Shown in pieces: positions 8,029 to 14,621 of a DNA stretch of 20,508 bases (positions are counted from its first letter, which is position 1; every line of letters starts with the position of its first letter). The notes beneath the pieces were generated by a model. That model saw only the letters and a program-made list of their open reading frames with translations, ran no database searches and was not told where the DNA came from. The stretch comes from VXYL01 sp047518105 (GTDB lineage: Bacteria > Pseudomonadota > Gammaproteobacteria > Pseudomonadales > Azotimanducaceae), in assembly GCA_047518105.1 (NCBI GenBank), contig JAKZRQ010000182.1:1-20508 (forward strand). Reading direction: 5' to 3'. The translations under genes were made by a program, and so were the position numbers.

Positions 8029-9351
8029 TCACAAGAGACTCTCCAGCAAGCCGGTGTGCAGCCGTCCCGCGATGAATGGCTCGCTGCCGAGGACGCGCTG
8101 CAGCAGTTCGCGGTTGGTCGCGATGCCCCGGATCTCGAACGCTTTGACGCCGACGAGCGTGCGGCCGATGGCCTGCTCGCGGGTCGCGCCGGTACCGATC
8201 ACCTTGGCCAGCAACGGGTCGAAGTAGGGCGTCACCCATTGGCCTTCGGCGTACCCGGATTCGATCCGCACGCCGGTCATCGCCGGCGGCCGATAGGCGG
8301 TCAAGCGACCGGTCGATGGCAGCATCCGGCGCGAATCTTCCGCGTAGATCCGCGCCTCGACCGCGTGTCCCTCCGCCCGGATCGAGGCGGGCAGAACGTG
8401 CGCGAGCTTCGCCCCCGCGGCAATGCGGATCTGGGCGGCAACGAGATCGATGCCGGTGATCTCCTCGGTGACGCCATGCTCGACCTGCAGTCGGGTATTC
8501 ACTTCGAGAAAACCGAAAGCGTCGTTGGCGTGGAGTGTTTCCACGGTACCCAAGCTGTCGTAGCCGGCGAGCGCGTCCACTGCCGCCGCTTCGATCCGGG
8601 CCAGCTCGGTGCGATCAAGCCCGGGTGCCGGTGCTTCCTCGATCACCTTCTGGTGGCGTCGCTGCACGGAGCATTCGCGCTCCAGGACCCCGGCCACGGC
8701 CTCCCCATCGCCGATGACCTGGAACTCGACGTGTCTTGGTTCTCGAAGCAAGGCCTCCAGGTAGATGGCGTCGTTGCCGAATGCGTTCGCTGCTTGCGCG
8801 CGTGCGGTCGCAAACGCGCTGGCGAGTTGGGATTCGCTGGTCACCTCGACCATGCCGATGCCCCCGCCGCCTGCTGCGGCCTTCAGCAATACCGGAAAGC
8901 CTAGGTCGCGCGCCGCCTCGAGAAGTGCATCCGCATCCTTGTGCACCTCCGTGCCGCCATGCATCGGGAACCCCGCCCGGGCCATCGCCCGGCGGGCCTG
9001 GGTCTTATCGCCCAAGGTCTCGATCCAATGCGCGTCCGGGCCGATGAAGCGGATGCCGGCGTCGTTCACGGCCCGGGCGAAGTCGGCGTTCTCGGCGAGG
9101 AATCCGTAGCCCGGATGCAGGGCGTCGCAGCCGGACTGCCGGGCCGCGTCGATCAGACCGGCCGCGTTCAGGTAGGTGTCCTGGGCGCGATAGCCGGGCA
9201 GGCGGGCGGTTGCGGTGGCTTCCGCGAGATGGGGCGCGGCGCTGTCTATGTCGGCGTAGGCGGCGACGCTGTCGATGCCGATTTCCGTACACGCCCGCAC
9301 CACCCGACGCGCCACGGCGGCGCGGTTCGCCACGAAGACGCGGTCAAACAC
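8029..9351 (-). CDS. Biotin carboxylase subunit of acyl-CoA carboxylase
   Basis: An ATP-grasp enzyme of 440 aa that carboxylates the biotin carrier with bicarbonate and ATP. Motifs in order are FDRVFVANRAAVARRVVRAC, HPGYGFLAENADFARA, GDKTQARRAMARAGFP, the glycine-rich KAAAGGGGIGM, ERECSVQRRHQKVIEEAPAP and FLEVNTRLQVEHGVTEEITG. Two positions differ from the classic AccC form: Ile where GGGGKGM/RGM is usual, and EHGVTE where EHPVTE is usual. As I recall, the second is typical of one acyl-CoA carboxylase subfamily. The GTG at 9351 fits the N-terminus of the family; an upstream in-frame ATG at 9447 adds unrelated residues. The start overlaps the stop of the preceding small gene by 8 nt (GTGTTTGA). 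A 127-bp gap separates it from the carrier gene. Confidence 0.93.
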   Translation of the reverse strand: MFDRVFVANRAAVARRVVRACTEIGIDSVAAYADIDSAAPHLAEATATARLPGYRAQDTYLNAAGLIDAARQSGCDALHPGYGFLAENADFARAVNDAGIRFIGPDAHWIETLGDKTQARRAMARAGFPMHGGTEVHKDADALLEAARDLGFPVLLKAAAGGGGIGMVEVTSESQLASAFATARAQAANAFGNDAIYLEALLREPRHVEFQVIGDGEAVAGVLERECSVQRRHQKVIEEAPAPGLDRTELARIEAAAVDALAGYDSLGTVETLHANDAFGFLEVNTRLQVEHGVTEEITGIDLVAAQIRIAAGAKLAHVLPASIRAEGHAVEARIYAEDSRRMLPSTGRLTAYRPPAMTGVRIESGYAEGQWVTPYFDPLLAKVIGTGATREQAIGRTLVGVKAFEIRGIATNRELLQRVLGSEPFIAGRLHTGLLESLL

Positions 9352-9751
9352 CGGGTGCCGCCCGGTAGTCGTCGAGTTCCCGCCAAGCGACGACAAAGCC
9401 GCCGAGCTTGCCGCCGCGCGGCGTCCTCCGCCCATGGCGGGCGGCATCTTCCACGACTGCGAGAACCGCGGCGATGTCCGTGCGCGGCAACTGGATCTCG
9501 AACATGTCCGTATCGGGGCCGCCCTTATGGCCCGGCGGCTTCGGCAACGGCGAGCCGGTCGTTGCAGCGATTAAAGCGGCACGCAGCGTGCCGCACAGCA
9601 GGGCCGAGGTCTCCGTTAGCATCCAGCGCGACAACACATCCGGTCGGTCGCACAGCGCCTTGTAGCGTTGCCAGTCGATGGGTGGGGCCGGCTTCAGTGA
9701 TGGAAGAGCCGCAGCCCGGTATGGACCATGGCGATGCCATGCTCGCCGCAT
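9344..9751 (-). CDS. Uncharacterised small protein between AICAR transformylase and biotin carboxylase
   Basis: I do not recognise a family. The credible protein is about 110-135 aa and soluble, with IDWQRYKALCDRPDVLSRWM, LTETSALLCGTLRAALIAAT, a Pro/Gly/Lys hinge (PLPKPPGHKGGPDTD), MFEIQLPRTDIAAVLAVVED, and a basic stretch leading to GGFVVAWRELDDYR. The start is uncertain. The ATG at 9751 has GAGG 10 nt upstream but lies 58 nt inside the preceding purH-type gene. A CTG at 9697 would overlap the purH stop as CTGA but lacks a Shine-Dalgarno. The stop overlaps the biotin carboxylase start by 8 nt. Being wedged between two genes with overlaps on both sides argues that it is real and co-translated. 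It could serve either purine synthesis or the carboxylase. Confidence 0.65.
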   Translation of the reverse strand: MRRAWHRHGPYRAAALPSLKPAPPIDWQRYKALCDRPDVLSRWMLTETSALLCGTLRAALIAATTGSPLPKPPGHKGGPDTDMFEIQLPRTDIAAVLAVVEDAARHGRRTPRGGKLGGFVVAWRELDDYRAAPGV

Positions 9752-10878
9752 GCCGCGGTGACCTCGGCATCCCGTGTCGAGCCGCCCGGCTGGGCGATGA
9801 AAGCCACGCCGTGCTTGTGCGCCTGGTCCACGTTGTCGCGAAATGGAACGAAACCGTCGCTGACCAGGGAAACGCCTGCGAGCTTCGCGATCCAATCGGC
9901 GCGCTCGTCCCCGGTGAGTGGCGCCGGAGGCTTGCCGGTCAGCGCGTCGGCGAAGGCGTCGCGTTCTTCCGCCGCCATGTCGCCCTCGACATAGCGCACC
10001 CGCCAGTTGATCCGTTCCTGGCGCTTCACGCCGGGGGCGAATTCGAGACCGAGCACCTTGGGGTGGCGGGTGAGATGCCAGACGTCCGCCTTGGTGCCCG
10101 CGAGCTTGGTGCAATCGACACGGGATTGCTGGCCGGCGCCGATGCCGATCATCTGGCCGTCCAAGGCGTAGCCGACCGAATTCGACTGGGTGTATTTCAG
10201 CGTAACGAGGCCGAGCAGCAGGTCGCGCCTGGCATCGCTGGTGAGTTCACCGCAAACGGCGTGGTCGAGATCGGCCGTCCCCAGGCGATATTGGTTGCGC
10301 TCCTGGACGAGGGTGACGCCGAAGACCTCGCGAGATTCGAGATCCGGAGGCCGGTAGGCGGGATTGGCCTCGATGACGACGAAAGTGCCGCCCTTCTTTG
10401 CCGCCAGCAGCGCCAGCGTGCCGTCTTCGAATCCCGGTGCAATGACGCCGTCGCTGACAACGCCCTTCAGGTAGTCGGCCGTTGCGGCATCCACCGGGTG
10501 GGACAATGCCACGAAGTCGCCGAACGAGGACTTCGGATCGGCGCCGCGGGCGCGCACGTAGGCCGTAGCGAGTGGCGAGAGATCACGGCCCGTCACCTCG
10601 TAGACCTGGCGCAAGTCCTCGGACAACGGCACGCCGACCGCAGCGCCTGCGGGCGAGACGTGCTTGAACGAAGTCGCGGCCGGCAGTTGCAGGGCTCCGG
10701 CGAGCTCGTCGACGAGCTGCCAGGCGTTCAATGCGTCCAGCATGTTGACCATCGAGGGCTTGCTGGCCAGGACGCGTACCGCGCCCGATTGCGCCGACCC
10801 GCTGAGGAAGAATGCGCCCGTGTCGAAGGTCGCATTCCCTTGGTGCGGATTGCACCCGTATCTGAGCGGGTTCGGCAC
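9694..10878 (-). CDS. purH: Stand-alone AICAR transformylase (PurH C-terminal domain, eukaryote-like)
   Basis: It transfers a formyl group from 10-formyl-THF to AICAR, the penultimate step to IMP. The 394-aa protein begins at MPNPLRYGCNPHQ and matches only the C-terminal domain of bifunctional PurH/ATIC; the ~200-residue IMP cyclohydrolase (MGS-like) domain is absent. Key motifs are SFKHVSPAGAAVG (Lys72-His73 in the catalytic region), YVRARGADPKSSFGDFVALS, SDGVIAPGFE, LKYTQSNSVGYALDGQMIGI, GAGQQSRVDCTKLAG, FVPFRDNVD and the terminal LRLFHH. SFKHVSPAGAAVG and LRLFHH are identical to human ATIC as I recall it, whereas common bacterial PurH has KHTNPCG-like residues. The GTG at 10878 has AGGAAG closely upstream. 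It lies 30 bp after purC. The symbol purH is used loosely because one activity is missing. Confidence 0.92.
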   Translation of the reverse strand: MPNPLRYGCNPHQGNATFDTGAFFLSGSAQSGAVRVLASKPSMVNMLDALNAWQLVDELAGALQLPAATSFKHVSPAGAAVGVPLSEDLRQVYEVTGRDLSPLATAYVRARGADPKSSFGDFVALSHPVDAATADYLKGVVSDGVIAPGFEDGTLALLAAKKGGTFVVIEANPAYRPPDLESREVFGVTLVQERNQYRLGTADLDHAVCGELTSDARRDLLLGLVTLKYTQSNSVGYALDGQMIGIGAGQQSRVDCTKLAGTKADVWHLTRHPKVLGLEFAPGVKRQERINWRVRYVEGDMAAEERDAFADALTGKPPAPLTGDERADWIAKLAGVSLVSDGFVPFRDNVDQAHKHGVAFIAQPGGSTRDAEVTAACGEHGIAMVHTGLRLFHH

Positions 10879-10908
10879 GAGTCTTCCTGAACGCGGGGAA
10901 ACGGCTCC

Positions 10909-11841
10909 TCAAGAACGGCGGCTGAACAGATCGCTTCCGGTCAGGTGCCGGTAGGCTTCCAGGTATCGGGACATCGTGTTGTCCACCACGTCGCGCGGCA
11001 ACGCGGGGCCCGGCGGCGTCTTGTCCCATTGGCCATCGGCGACCAGGGTCTCCAGGTAGTTGCGCACGTACTGCTTGTCGAAGCTCGGCTGCTCGCCGCC
11101 GGGCTGCCACTGGTCTGCGGGCCAGAACCGGGAGCTGTCGGGGGTGAATATCTCGTCGATCAAGAGCGGCTCGTCGAGCCCCTCGACCACGCCGAACTCG
11201 AACTTGGTGTCGGCCACCACGATCCCTCGGGCACCCGCGTAGTCGCGCGCGAGCCGGTACAGGACGAGGGTCTTGTCCTGCAGCCAGAACATGGTTTCTT
11301 CGCCGACGATCTCGGCCCCCTCGGCGAAGCTGATGTTTTCGTCGTGGCCGGTCTCCGCCTTGGTCGACGGGGTGAACAGCGGTGTTTGCAGTCGGTCGCC
11401 GTTCCGGAGTCCTTCGGGCAGGTCGATGCCGCAGACCCGACCGGTTCGCTGGTAGTCCTTCCAGCCGCTGCCGGCGAGGTAGCCGCGGGCAATGCACTCC
11501 ACCGGGAGCACCGTCGTCTTTCGACAGAGCATGATGCGCCCGTCGAGCCGCTCCCGTTCGTCGTCGCTGAGCCCCGGCACGTCGGCGGCATCCGTGGAGA
11601 TCAGGTGATGGTCGACTACCCCGACGAAGTGGTCGAACCAGAACCTCGAAATCTGCGTCAGCACCACGCCCTTGCCGGCGGGTCCGTTGGCGAGCACCAC
11701 GTCGAAGGCGCTGATGCGGTCGGTCGCGATGATGAGCAACGCGCTGCTGCCGTCCGGCATTTCCACGTCGTAGAGGTCGCGGACCTTGCCGCTGCGTTTG
11801 TTGGGGAGACTTAGATTCGTCTCCATCACCAGTTGGGGCAA
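10909..11841 (-). CDS. purC: Phosphoribosylaminoimidazole-succinocarboxamide synthase (SAICAR synthetase)
   Basis: It condenses CAIR with aspartate using ATP in purine synthesis. The 310-aa length is that of the longer, yeast Ade1-like form rather than the ~240-aa E. coli form. Motifs are SGKVRDLYDV, IATDRISAFDVVL, CIARGYLAGSGWKDYQRTG, STKAETGHDENISF and VADTKFEFGVV. The TTG at 11841 is chosen because AGGAG lies exactly 6 nt upstream; the next ATG (11826) has no such site. It is the first gene of a minus-strand series running through AICAR transformylase to the carboxylase subunits. Its upstream region holds the large palindrome formed by two repeat copies, which ends about 110 bp away. Confidence 0.96.
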   Translation of the reverse strand: MPQLVMETNLSLPNKRSGKVRDLYDVEMPDGSSALLIIATDRISAFDVVLANGPAGKGVVLTQISRFWFDHFVGVVDHHLISTDAADVPGLSDDERERLDGRIMLCRKTTVLPVECIARGYLAGSGWKDYQRTGRVCGIDLPEGLRNGDRLQTPLFTPSTKAETGHDENISFAEGAEIVGEETMFWLQDKTLVLYRLARDYAGARGIVVADTKFEFGVVEGLDEPLLIDEIFTPDSSRFWPADQWQPGGEQPSFDKQYVRNYLETLVADGQWDKTPPGPALPRDVVDNTMSRYLEAYRHLTGSDLFSRRS

Positions 11842-11847
11842 TGCGGT

Positions 11848-11852
11848 CTCCT
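11848..11852 (-). promoter_or_regulatory. Ribosome binding site deciding the purC TTG start
   Basis: AGGAG on the minus strand with a 6-nt spacer to TTG. It supports the TTG over the internal ATG five codons later. Confidence 0.7.
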
Positions 11853-11952
11853 GAAATTCCCGGTGTTGGCATTCCGGCGCCGCGTGCGCGAATCGCCGTC
11901 CTGGAACGGTGAAGATTGCTTGACTTGCTCTCCCACTGCAACGTCGGTGTGG

Positions 11953-12013
11953 CTAGCCCGCATTTCTCACCAGGGGCCGTGATGATCGCGGAGGATTTTG
12001 GCCCCGTGTACAC
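11953..12013 (-). repeat. Shortened inverted copy (C) of the 140-bp repeat
   Basis: Read on the minus strand, this 61-bp stretch begins GTGTACACGGGGCCAAAA and ends CCTGGTGAGAAATGCGGGCT plus AG, the same two ends as copies A and B. Its ~21-bp centre is unrelated to theirs. It therefore looks like an internally deleted derivative that kept only the termini. Confidence 0.8.
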
Positions 12014-12040
12014 ACGGCCCGTGAGTACACGGGGCCAAAA
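11996..12040. repeat. Large palindrome formed by facing repeat ends
   Basis: The outward end of copy C (TTTTGGCCCCGTGTACAC) faces that of copy B (GAGTACACGGGGCCAAAA) across a 9-nt spacer, ACGGCCCGT. The arms pair over about 18 bp with one mismatch, so transcripts from either strand could fold into a very stable stem-loop. It lies upstream of purC and could insulate or terminate read-through between divergently evolved neighbours; function is inferred only. Confidence 0.75.
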
Positions 12041-12162
12041 GACCCGCGAGGGCGCGGCCAGCGCAGTCCGCCATCGGCACGATCATCGACATCGCGGTCA
12101 AACTAGTGAAACCCAAGAGCTTTTTGACGCCGACAAGCGGCCTGGTGAGAAATGCGGGCTAG
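12023..12162 (+). repeat. 140-bp dispersed repeat, copy B
   Basis: A full-length match to copy A at 1-140, differing by scattered substitutions, for example GGGCGCGGCC for GGGCACGGCC. It ends CTGGTGAGAAATGCGGGCT plus AG at 12162. On the minus strand that terminal CTA/TAG supplies the stop codon of the gene at 12602-12159. I see no clear target duplication around the B/C pair. Confidence 0.85.
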
Positions 12163-12602
12163 TCCATGCCCTGTGAGGGTAGTCCGTACATTCGGCTACA
12201 GTCCCTATCCAAGTCGCAGGGGATGAGATCCACCACCAACGGACCTCCATCCCAGTCTGACACTATCGCACGCTGGTGGCCCAAGCGATGGAACGTCACT
12301 CCATTCGTGGATTCCCCCAGCGGTAGCGGCAGGTCAACGGAGACTTCCTGCTGGCCTCGCTGACGCATCAATTCGATGTCGACCAGTCGTCTCTTGCCGG
12401 CGCACGGTCCTTCGACCAGCCAACCACGGTAACGCGTTATTCGGGGTGCGGCGGCTCTTGGGGAGGCGAACGAGGATCGCAAAACCCCGGTTCGCGTCAT
12501 GGGGACCAAATCCCCGTTTGGACCGTACTTGAGGCGCACTGTCCAACGCGAAGTGAGGGTGAAACGGGTGTCCAGCGCATCATTCGGGGACATCGTGGAC
12601 AT
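12159..12602 (-). CDS. Uncharacterised protein downstream of barrel gene, C-terminus ending in the repeat
   Basis: A 147-aa predicted protein that I cannot assign. Notable stretches are RFTLTSRWTVRLKYGPNGD, RYRGWLVEGPCAGKRRLVDI, ELMRQRGQQEVSVDLPLPLG, HRLGHQRAIVSDWDGGPLVV and DLIPCDLDRDCSRMYGLP. There is no signal peptide or membrane segment. The ATG at 12602 (another at 12593) lies about 10 nt after the stop of the barrel-like gene, suggesting an operon. The stop codon TAG is the terminal triplet of repeat copy B, so the original C-terminus may have been cut by insertion of that repeat. Composition looks protein-like, but I have no family match. Confidence 0.5.
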   Translation of the reverse strand: MSTMSPNDALDTRFTLTSRWTVRLKYGPNGDLVPMTRTGVLRSSFASPRAAAPRITRYRGWLVEGPCAGKRRLVDIELMRQRGQQEVSVDLPLPLGESTNGVTFHRLGHQRAIVSDWDGGPLVVDLIPCDLDRDCSRMYGLPSQGMD

Positions 12603-12612
12603 CCCGACCGAG

Positions 12613-13251
12613 TCAGAATCGAAATTGAATGCCCAGCTTGAACGCGTTGTTGAGATCATCCTCGTCGGTGAAGTACCTCGTGTAGTTGCCGAGGACGAAG
12701 AGTCTTCTTGTCAGGGCCTGTTTTACTTCAAACGACGCGACGGGGCCGACGCTGGTCTCCGTTACCGACACCGAGTTGTCAGCGTCGAGCTCGACCCGGC
12801 TCGAAAGAGACGAAACCGCGACACCCACCTTCGTCGACGCCGAAAGCTTCTCGCCCAGCCTGAACTGCCTTGCTATGACCACCGAAGCGAAGTTGCTCTT
12901 GAAATCGGCTTTTGGGTACGTCTGCGCGCCGTCCGTTGTCGGAACAAAAGTGCTCTTGGGTCCAAGCTGCACAAATGACTCGACAGACCAGTTCTGGTTC
13001 AGCGAGTAGCCCACGCCCACATCCGGCGACAACAGCGCGTCCGACAACTGGTAGCCGTTGGCCCCACGAGGAACATTACGGACTCGGACTCCCTCGAAGC
13101 CTTCGAATACCGTTTGGGAAAGCGTAACGAACCATCTGCTAGTAGCCGAAGAGTTACTCGTATCCGAAGAGTCGCCCGGCTCCGCCGCGCCGACCACTGA
13201 AGTGACGACTGAGACGAGCACAACCAAAGCCCAATATCGGTGCATCTTCAT
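12613..13251 (-). CDS. Putative outer-membrane beta-barrel protein
   Basis: A 212-aa exported protein. It starts with a signal peptide (MKMHRYWALVVLVSVVTSVV, GAA, cleavage likely before EP). The mature part has alternating amphipathic strands, for example DVGVGYSLNQNWSVESFVQL, FASVVIARQFRLGEKLSAST, VGVAVSSLSSRVELD and LFVLGNYTRYFT. It ends KLGIQFRF, and a terminal phenylalanine is the usual outer-membrane assembly signal. Starts are possible at ATG 13251 or 13245; AGGA is 9 nt from the second. I cannot name a specific porin family. The partner gene follows after about 10 nt. Confidence 0.7.
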   Translation of the reverse strand: MKMHRYWALVVLVSVVTSVVGAAEPGDSSDTSNSSATSRWFVTLSQTVFEGFEGVRVRNVPRGANGYQLSDALLSPDVGVGYSLNQNWSVESFVQLGPKSTFVPTTDGAQTYPKADFKSNFASVVIARQFRLGEKLSASTKVGVAVSSLSSRVELDADNSVSVTETSVGPVASFEVKQALTRRLFVLGNYTRYFTDEDDLNNAFKLGIQFRF

Positions 13252-13336
13252 CCGTCCTATCCGGCCCGGCCGATCTGGTCCCGGCGACACCATCTTTTGT
13301 AGGTGTCACTCTATCACCAAACTAACACGACGTGCT

Positions 13337-13344
13337 CGGACGGG
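13337..13344. repeat. Target site duplication, left copy
   Basis: CGGACGGG immediately left of the IS1-like element, repeated at 15457-15464. An 8-bp duplication is within the range made by IS1-family elements. Confidence 0.8.
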
Positions 13345-13345
13345 G

Positions 13346-13367
13346 GTAGTGTATCAGTTTGACTTTT
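13346..13367 (+). repeat. Left terminal inverted repeat of IS1-like element
   Basis: It starts GTAGTGTATCAGTTTGAC and continues TTTT. It is a perfect inverse of 15434-15455 and overlaps the last codons and stop of the transposase gene. Confidence 0.9.
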
Positions 13368-14265
13368 CTTGCCGCTTGGCATACTTCGTGCCTTTGGCGG
13401 GTCCGGGTTTCTTGGGCGGGGGTGCGTAGGCGTCCATCAGGCCGACGATCCATTCGCAGTCGTGTAGCGTGGCGCTCAACCCGGCTTCCATCGCGGGCGT
13501 GACGCGCAGCGTCTTGTGGATGCGGCAGAAGTTGTAGTGCAGCGTGTAGAGGTTGACCATCGCGACGTGCTTCTCGACCTTCTTGCTGAATCCGTTGGTC
13601 AGCCGAGTGAAGCGGCGCATACCCATTCGCATCGTGAGGTTGTGGCGTTCGACGTATGACGTGTTCGCCTTCCGCATATCCGGGTTGCCTTCGACGCGGC
13701 GCTTCTCGACCTTCGTGCAGACCGGCGGGCTGTAGCGGCGCTCGTTGTCCTCGCCGGGTAGCTTGCCGTATTCCTTGATCACTTGGGCGAAGTCCACGTC
13801 GCCGCCGAACGCACCCTCAACGGCCCCGACATAGGAACTCAGGCCGTCCGTCGAGATTTGCGGGCGATCCGCCAGCCGTCCGCGCAGATCGTCCATGAAG
13901 GCGATGGCGGACTGGCCGTCACGGTCGCCGCTGACCAGGTAGGAGACGATGAGCTTGGACTGCGCGTCGATGGCCGTGAACGTCCAGGCATCCCCTGCGC
14001 CGTCCGGTGCGGACTTGGCGCGGGACACGGCCCGTTGCTTGGCGTAGACGAAGGCCCATATCTCGTCGCACTCGATGCGGCGGTTGCCCTCGATGCCGTG
14101 AACGTGGGAGTGGTGGTAGGCGGCGGCTGCGTTGCCAGCGTCCGTCAGGAGCTTGGCGACCGTGTTGATGCTGACGCCGGTGATGCGCGTTATCGCGCGC
14201 ATGGACACGCGCTCTACCAGCATCGAAATGACCTGTGCGCGTTGCGCTGTAGACAATCTGTTCAT
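13354..14265 (-). CDS. IS1-family-like DDE transposase
   Basis: A 303-aa transposase. An N-terminal helix-turn-helix region (MRAITRITGVSINTVAKLL, about residues 22-40) is followed by the catalytic core: Asp68 in IECDEIWAF, Asp140 in ISTDGLSSY, and Glu206 in TSYVERHNLTMRMGMRRFT. The closing NFCRIHKTLRVTPAMEAG is typical of this group, and the tail is basic (PPPKKPGPAKGTKYAKRQEK). It reads through as one frame, unlike E. coli IS1 InsA/InsB, which need a frameshift. The ATG at 14265 is chosen because homologous sequence starts MNRLSTAQRAQV. No Shine-Dalgarno is visible, and the start lies inside a hairpin directly after a promoter-like sequence. The gene looks intact. Confidence 0.92.
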   Translation of the reverse strand: MNRLSTAQRAQVISMLVERVSMRAITRITGVSINTVAKLLTDAGNAAAAYHHSHVHGIEGNRRIECDEIWAFVYAKQRAVSRAKSAPDGAGDAWTFTAIDAQSKLIVSYLVSGDRDGQSAIAFMDDLRGRLADRPQISTDGLSSYVGAVEGAFGGDVDFAQVIKEYGKLPGEDNERRYSPPVCTKVEKRRVEGNPDMRKANTSYVERHNLTMRMGMRRFTRLTNGFSKKVEKHVAMVNLYTLHYNFCRIHKTLRVTPAMEAGLSATLHDCEWIVGLMDAYAPPPKKPGPAKGTKYAKRQEKSN

Positions 14266-14290
14266 GCGGGTAATTGTCCCGCATGAACAG
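14258..14290 (-). promoter_or_regulatory. Hairpin enclosing the transposase start codon
   Basis: CTGTTCATGCGGG and CCCGCATGAACAG are perfect 13-bp arms around a 7-nt loop. The transposase ATG lies in the second arm when read as mRNA. Transcripts entering from upstream would fold and hide the start codon. Many insertion sequences limit transposase made from impinging transcription in this way, so the role is inferred from that precedent. Confidence 0.7.
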
Positions 14291-14301
14291 CTACAAGTCA
14301 A
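14273..14301 (-). promoter_or_regulatory. Predicted transposase promoter
   Basis: On the minus strand, TTGACT (14301-14296), a 17-nt spacer and GACAAT (14278-14273) form a good sigma-70 match. The -10 box ends 7 nt before the ATG at 14265, so transcription would start at or next to the start codon and give a leaderless or near-leaderless message lacking the first hairpin arm. Confidence 0.55.
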
Positions 14302-14336
14302 GCATAAACGTCAGTTTGTTATTGTGCTTCTAGCTC

Positions 14337-14573
14337 CTAGATCGCCAGCGAATATGACAATACGGTTGGCTCCTCATCCTTGACCTCCTGAGCGATGAAC
14401 TGTTGCTCGCCATACTTTTCGGTCCCGTAGCGAACAGCTACCTCTATGTCGTCAAAGAACTCCACGGGCTTGCGATCATGGAAAATCACGATCATGCCGG
14501 CGTGGGCTTTCGTCAAGGACGGTAGCTCGTCCAAGAACGCATCGTAGTCAAGCTTCTGGTTATATGCTGCCAT
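14337..14573 (-). CDS. DUF5678-like small protein (IS passenger)
   Basis: A 78-aa acidic protein: DYDAFLDELPSLTKAHAGMI, then VIFHDRKPVEFFDDIEVAV, YGTEKYGEQQFIAQEV and a short tail. The pattern of a leading helix, a VIFHDRKPV strand pair, a helix, and a closing FIAQEV strand fits the DUF5678 family as I recall it. The biochemical role of that family is unknown. GGAGG lies just upstream of two adjacent ATGs (14576 and 14573); spacing favours the second. It lies 45 bp after the retropepsin gene and 71 bp before the transposase, within the same element and orientation. Such proteins are often found next to retropepsin-like genes; that is from memory and should be treated as such. Confidence 0.7.
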   Translation of the reverse strand: MAAYNQKLDYDAFLDELPSLTKAHAGMIVIFHDRKPVEFFDDIEVAVRYGTEKYGEQQFIAQEVKDEEPTVLSYSLAI

Positions 14574-14621
14574 CATTTCCTCCTTCGGCCAGACGTCCTC
14601 TTTGTCTTATGTGAACTCCTG

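Noticed and set aside
8941..10890. A 649-residue plus-strand frame opposite biotin carboxylase and the AICAR transformylase
   Set aside because: It is antisense to two strongly supported genes and has no recognisable motifs.
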